A DNA stretch of 9,421 bases, taken from the NCBI GenBank assembly GCA_934153805.1, contig CAKPFO010000053.1, forward strand, positions 1 through 9,421, given 5' to 3'. The DNA comes from an uncultured Clostridia bacterium (GTDB lineage Bacteria > Bacillota > Clostridia > TANB77 > CAG-508). Both the position numbers and the translations under genes were made by a program. The notes under the pieces were generated by a model. It had not been told where the DNA came from and did not search any database. It was given only the letters and a program-made list of their open reading frames with translations. Positions 6,999-9,421 of the stretch are shown piece after piece (the first letter of the stretch is position 1; every line of letters starts with the position of its first letter).

Positions 6999-8664
6999 TT
7001 TTTATCGAATCTATTTTCAATTTTTTTGCAGTATTTATAAATTCATTAAAACCTATTCTTAACTTTATATCTATTTTTTCATCATATACAACTATTTCTT
7101 TAATTATAGATGATAATATCATTTTCTTTTTTTCTATACTTGCGTTTTGCAATACTTCTTTCCATTTAGGGATTAATTTTTTTACTTTTATCATTTGTTC
7201 AAAATCTATTTCTTTCTTTTTCCTTAAAAGTTCTAAATTACTTTTTTGTTTTTTGCTCTCTTCTATTTTTTTGTTATTTTCTTCTATTACTTCTGATAAC
7301 AAATCTTTTGAAAAAGAGCTTTTTCCAGTTATTACTTTTATGATTTCGTCTTTTAATAATTCATTTTTGTGTGAATATTCTTTAATATTTCTTTCTAGCT
7401 CTTTAATCTGTTTTCCTTCGTTATCATTGTTTTTGCTATGTATTTTTCTTACATATTCAGATAAATCTCTTTCCTCTAATAAATCAAAGTAATTATATAT
7501 TTCATTTAAAACTGGTTCTTCTATTGTATTATTTTTATGACTCTTGTGCTTGCAAGTACATTCTCTACCGCAAATATTATTTGTACAAGTATAATAATTA
7601 TATTTTGTATAACCTATATTTCCATCTTCTAATTTTATCTTTCTTTTTGAACCTCTAGTGGTTAATTTTCCTCCACATCCTCCGCATACAATATAGCCTG
7701 TAAATAGATTATCTCCCTTTGTTTGATATTTAAAGTATTCATTGTTAGATTCCTCAAATTGTTTGTTTTTCTTATATCTAGATTCTTTTATTTTTTGTGC
7801 CTTTTCAAATTGTTCTTCTGAGATTATCACAAACTCTGGTATTTTTTCCTTTGAATAAATCCATTCATTTTTATCTTGTACTCTTTTTCTTTTTCCTCCA
7901 CCTTGTGGTACACTTGTTTTGTGAAAGCACAAAAATCCTGTGTATATAGGATTTCGCAACATATTATTTATTGTACTAAAACTCCATTCAAAACCTTTAT
8001 GTGTTCTATAACCTCTTTCATTTAAGTACTTTGCTATTCTTATTCCACCATATCCATCTTCTGTAAGCAAATCGAATATCTTTTTTACAACTTCTGCTTC
8101 AGTAGGTATTATTTCATATGTTTTTCTCTCTACTCCTCTTTTAGTAAATATTCCCGTTTTAACCATTTTATATCCATATGGAGGAACAGCGGTTATATTT
8201 ATTCCTTCTTCTATCATTTGTCTTTGCTTTGTTCTAACTCTTATTGACGTTTTTTCACTTTCTCCTCCAGATTGCCAATATCTTATATAATTCATTAATT
8301 TATCTGCTCTTGAATCAAATTTTTGTTGTCCTTCTTGTGTTGACCATATTTCAATTCCTTGTTTATTAAACCATTCTACTATAAATGGTGTTTCATCATC
8401 TCTTCTTCCTAGTCTATCGAACATAAAAACAAGTAGGACATCAAATTCTTTGTTTAATGCATCTCGTTTTATTTCTTGGAGTACATCTCTATCCTCTAAT
8501 TTTTTGTTATATCCAGATACTCCTTTTTCAATATATTCTTTATCTAAAAACCAATCTGTCATTGTATCAATAAATTTTTTGCATTCAATCCTTTGCATTG
8601 GTATGTCATTCTTATCTAATTGTTTTAGTGATGAAACCCTATATAAACATCTAACTCTTTTCAT
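6949..8664 (-). CDS. Large serine recombinase (integrase) of a mobile element
   Basis: This is a 571-residue site-specific recombinase. The N-terminal resolvase domain has YRVSSLKQ (8-15), with Ser11 the likely nucleophile, and DRLGRR (83-88) with conserved active-site arginines. A recombinase domain spans about 160-270 (PPYGYKM to NPIYTGFLCF). The zinc ribbon has Cys327, Cys330, Cys360 and Cys365, with extra cysteines at 369 and 371. A coiled coil lies at about 415-505. This is the full architecture of phage and transposon large serine integrases. The ATG at 8662-8664 is chosen because AGGAGG stands seven bases before it; an in-frame ATG at 8736 would add 24 residues that merely translate the ribosome binding site and upstream spacer. 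The gene ends inside the hydrolase remnant, so it is probably the enzyme that inserted the element there. It would also excise it, normally with a small directionality factor. Confidence 0.95.
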   Translation of the reverse strand: MKRVRCLYRVSSLKQLDKNDIPMQRIECKKFIDTMTDWFLDKEYIEKGVSGYNKKLEDRDVLQEIKRDALNKEFDVLLVFMFDRLGRRDDETPFIVEWFNKQGIEIWSTQEGQQKFDSRADKLMNYIRYWQSGGESEKTSIRVRTKQRQMIEEGINITAVPPYGYKMVKTGIFTKRGVERKTYEIIPTEAEVVKKIFDLLTEDGYGGIRIAKYLNERGYRTHKGFEWSFSTINNMLRNPIYTGFLCFHKTSVPQGGGKRKRVQDKNEWIYSKEKIPEFVIISEEQFEKAQKIKESRYKKNKQFEESNNEYFKYQTKGDNLFTGYIVCGGCGGKLTTRGSKRKIKLEDGNIGYTKYNYYTCTNNICGRECTCKHKSHKNNTIEEPVLNEIYNYFDLLEERDLSEYVRKIHSKNNDNEGKQIKELERNIKEYSHKNELLKDEIIKVITGKSSFSKDLLSEVIEENNKKIEESKKQKSNLELLRKKKEIDFEQMIKVKKLIPKWKEVLQNASIEKKKMILSSIIKEIVVYDEKIDIKLRIGFNEFINTAKKLKIDSIKNENSKFFENLCDSGTI

Positions 8665-8700
8665 TACTCTACCTCCTAGTAATAGAATAACATTTCTCAT

Positions 8701-8730
8701 AAATAAAAAAAATGTGTAAATTTCACATTT
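8701..8730 (-). terminator. Weak hairpin with T-run between the small gene and the recombinase (possible attenuator)
   Basis: On the minus strand AAATGTG (complement of 8724-8730) pairs with CACATTT (complement of 8710-8716) around seven bases, followed by a run of T (complement of 8705-8709) and ATTT. The stem begins within the stop codon of the upstream small gene and lies about 40 bases before the recombinase start. It could reduce transcription reaching the integrase. The stem is A/T-rich, so strength is doubtful. Confidence 0.4.
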
Positions 8731-8929
8731 ATACATTTTTCATTGTTTCTTCAATATAATCTTTTGATAATTCGTTCATAACATCTGTCATTATATCTGT
8801 ATTATCTTCAAGATTAAAAATTATATTTATTTCTTTCTTGGTTTCTTTATTAATTTTTCTTATATATTTTTCCTTATTGTCATTAATTCCAAATTTATAT
8901 TCAGTTTTTTTATTATTATTTTCATTCAA
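8729..8929 (-). CDS. Small hypothetical protein upstream of the integrase
   Basis: I do not recognise this 66-residue, highly charged protein. It is Lys/Asn/Glu-rich, with a central KEINIIFNLEDNTDIMTDVMNELSKDYIEETMKN stretch split into a beta-like and a helical part, and has no cysteine or membrane segment. The start is taken as TTG at 8927-8929, because GAGGTG (complement of 8936-8941) lies six bases upstream. An in-frame GTG at 8936-8938 is part of that same ribosome binding site and is unlikely to be the start. The gene lies directly before the integrase on the same strand, separated by a hairpin. Small genes next to large serine integrases sometimes encode the recombination directionality factor; that role is only a possibility here. 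Confidence 0.6.
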   Translation of the reverse strand: MNENNNKKTEYKFGINDNKEKYIRKINKETKKEINIIFNLEDNTDIMTDVMNELSKDYIEETMKNV

Positions 8930-8952
8930 ATATAACACCTCTTATTTTATTT

Positions 8953-8980
8953 ATATTAGGAAAAAAAATAATAATTACAA
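8953..8980 (-). promoter_or_regulatory. Possible promoter for the small gene and integrase
   Basis: On the minus strand TTGTAA (complement of 8975-8980) and TAATAT (complement of 8953-8958) are 16 bases apart, just after the stop codon of the upstream decayed gene and about 20 bases before the small gene's ribosome binding site. In such A/T-rich DNA chance matches are common. Confidence 0.35.
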
Positions 8981-8981
8981 T

Positions 8982-9326
8982 TTAATATTTATAATTTTCT
9001 AAAATTTTATTTGCTTCGTCTAATATTGTTCTGGCTGAATATAATTTCATTTCAATTTCTAGTTGTATAATAATATCTTTTTCATTGAAATTTTTATTGG
9101 AATTTATTAATATGTAAAAAACAACAATTGCATAAGAAAGCAGTTCTTCGTTATTTATACTATGATGAAATAGCAATTTTTCAATTTATTTGCTATCTAT
9201 ATTATCTAAAATACTTTTTCTTTCTATATTTTCTATTAAATATCTTATGTAATCATCTAAATTATTATTTGTACTTTTTAAATTTTATTTTACTCTTCTA
9301 TATGTAATTATAAAATAACCCAGCAT
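8982..9326 (-). pseudogene. Decayed small gene with two in-frame TAA codons
   Basis: A single minus-strand frame reads as protein-like sequence over about 345 bases, broken only by TAA at 9285-9287 and TAA at 9186-9188. The three pieces are MLGYFIITYRRVK (9288-9326), a 32-codon piece including NNNLDDYIRYLIENIERKS (9189-9284), and a 67-codon piece with EELLSYAIVVFYILINSNK and ARTILDEANKILENYKY (8982-9185). The last piece has an in-frame TTG at 9174-9176 but no ribosome binding site, so independent translation is doubtful. Restoring each TAA to AAA, CAA or GAA by one base would give one helical protein of about 114 residues. I do not recognise the family. It belongs to the mobile-element side and suggests that the element is partly degraded. 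Confidence 0.55.
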
Positions 9327-9356
9327 TTCTTTATTAGTATATTCGGTTCTATAATA

Positions 9357-9401
9357 AATGTTGGGGTGGTTATATAAAAATAACTACTTCAACATTTTTT
9401 T
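9357..9401 (+). terminator. Long hairpin with T-run at the right edge
   Basis: Bases 9357-9373 pair with 9380-9396 over 17 positions (14 Watson-Crick and three G-T pairs) around the loop ATAAAA, and T residues run from 9395 to 9401. By T-run position it acts on the plus strand, although no plus-strand gene is seen to its left in the window. On the minus strand it would lie in the leader of the decayed gene. Confidence 0.6.
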
Positions 9402-9421
9402 GTAAAAAATAATGCACTTAT

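Noticed and set aside
6953..7492. Plus-strand 179-codon frame opposite the recombinase
   Set aside because: It is antisense to the coiled coil and C-terminal part of the integrase, low complexity, with no start signal.
8665..8736. 24-residue N-terminal extension of the recombinase from the ATG at 8736
   Set aside because: The extension translates the AGGAGG ribosome binding site, and family members begin close to the YRVS motif.
8982..9383. TAA recoding to an amino acid in a mobile element
   Set aside because: Other genes in the window end normally at TAA, and no suppressor tRNA is seen, so decay is the simpler explanation.

Overview
The window looks like chromosomal DNA of a low-GC, Gram-positive, clostridia-type bacterium. 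It is strongly AT-rich, has AGGAGG-type ribosome binding sites and a TTGAAA/TATAAT promoter, and carries a peptidase/peptidoglycan-binding gene remnant and a clostridial-style large serine recombinase. I cannot name a species.

Left part (1-4600, plus strand). The window opens on the last 34 codons of a gene whose end is cysteine-containing, closed by a strong terminator. A good promoter (203-231) then drives an apparent four-gene operon: a radical SAM/SPASM enzyme (330-1613), a 63-residue peptide ending in eight closely spaced cysteines (1633-1824), a Gfo/Idh/MocA-type NAD(P)-dependent oxidoreductase (1849-3249) and a 433-residue beta-rich protein I do not recognise (3236-4537, overlapping the previous gene by 14 bases). 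A perfect 34-bp palindrome followed by T residues ends the operon. The layout is that of a ribosomally made, post-translationally modified peptide (RiPP) pathway: the peptide would be the substrate, the radical SAM enzyme would install cross-links, and the oxidoreductase and unknown protein would be extra tailoring, partner or immunity functions. The presence of the last two makes this the most likely place for something undescribed.

Middle (4691-6998, minus strand). A complete AMP-forming acyl-CoA synthetase-like gene is followed by a non-coding gap holding a minus-strand terminator. Next comes the 3' part of a cell-wall hydrolase gene: the end of an M15-type peptidase followed by a peptidoglycan-binding domain. 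Its 5' part is missing.

Right part (6949-9421, minus strand). A 571-residue large serine recombinase ends inside the start of the hydrolase remnant, in another frame. This is what is expected if an integrative element (prophage or conjugative/mobilisable element) inserted into the hydrolase gene, leaving one attachment-site junction near 6945-6985 and carrying the rest of the gene to its far end outside the window. Upstream of the recombinase are a small basic/acidic protein gene and a decayed gene with two in-frame TAA codons. The right edge carries a 17-bp hairpin with a T-run. Base composition falls into two kinds: the RiPP operon is visibly less AT-extreme than the genes to its right.
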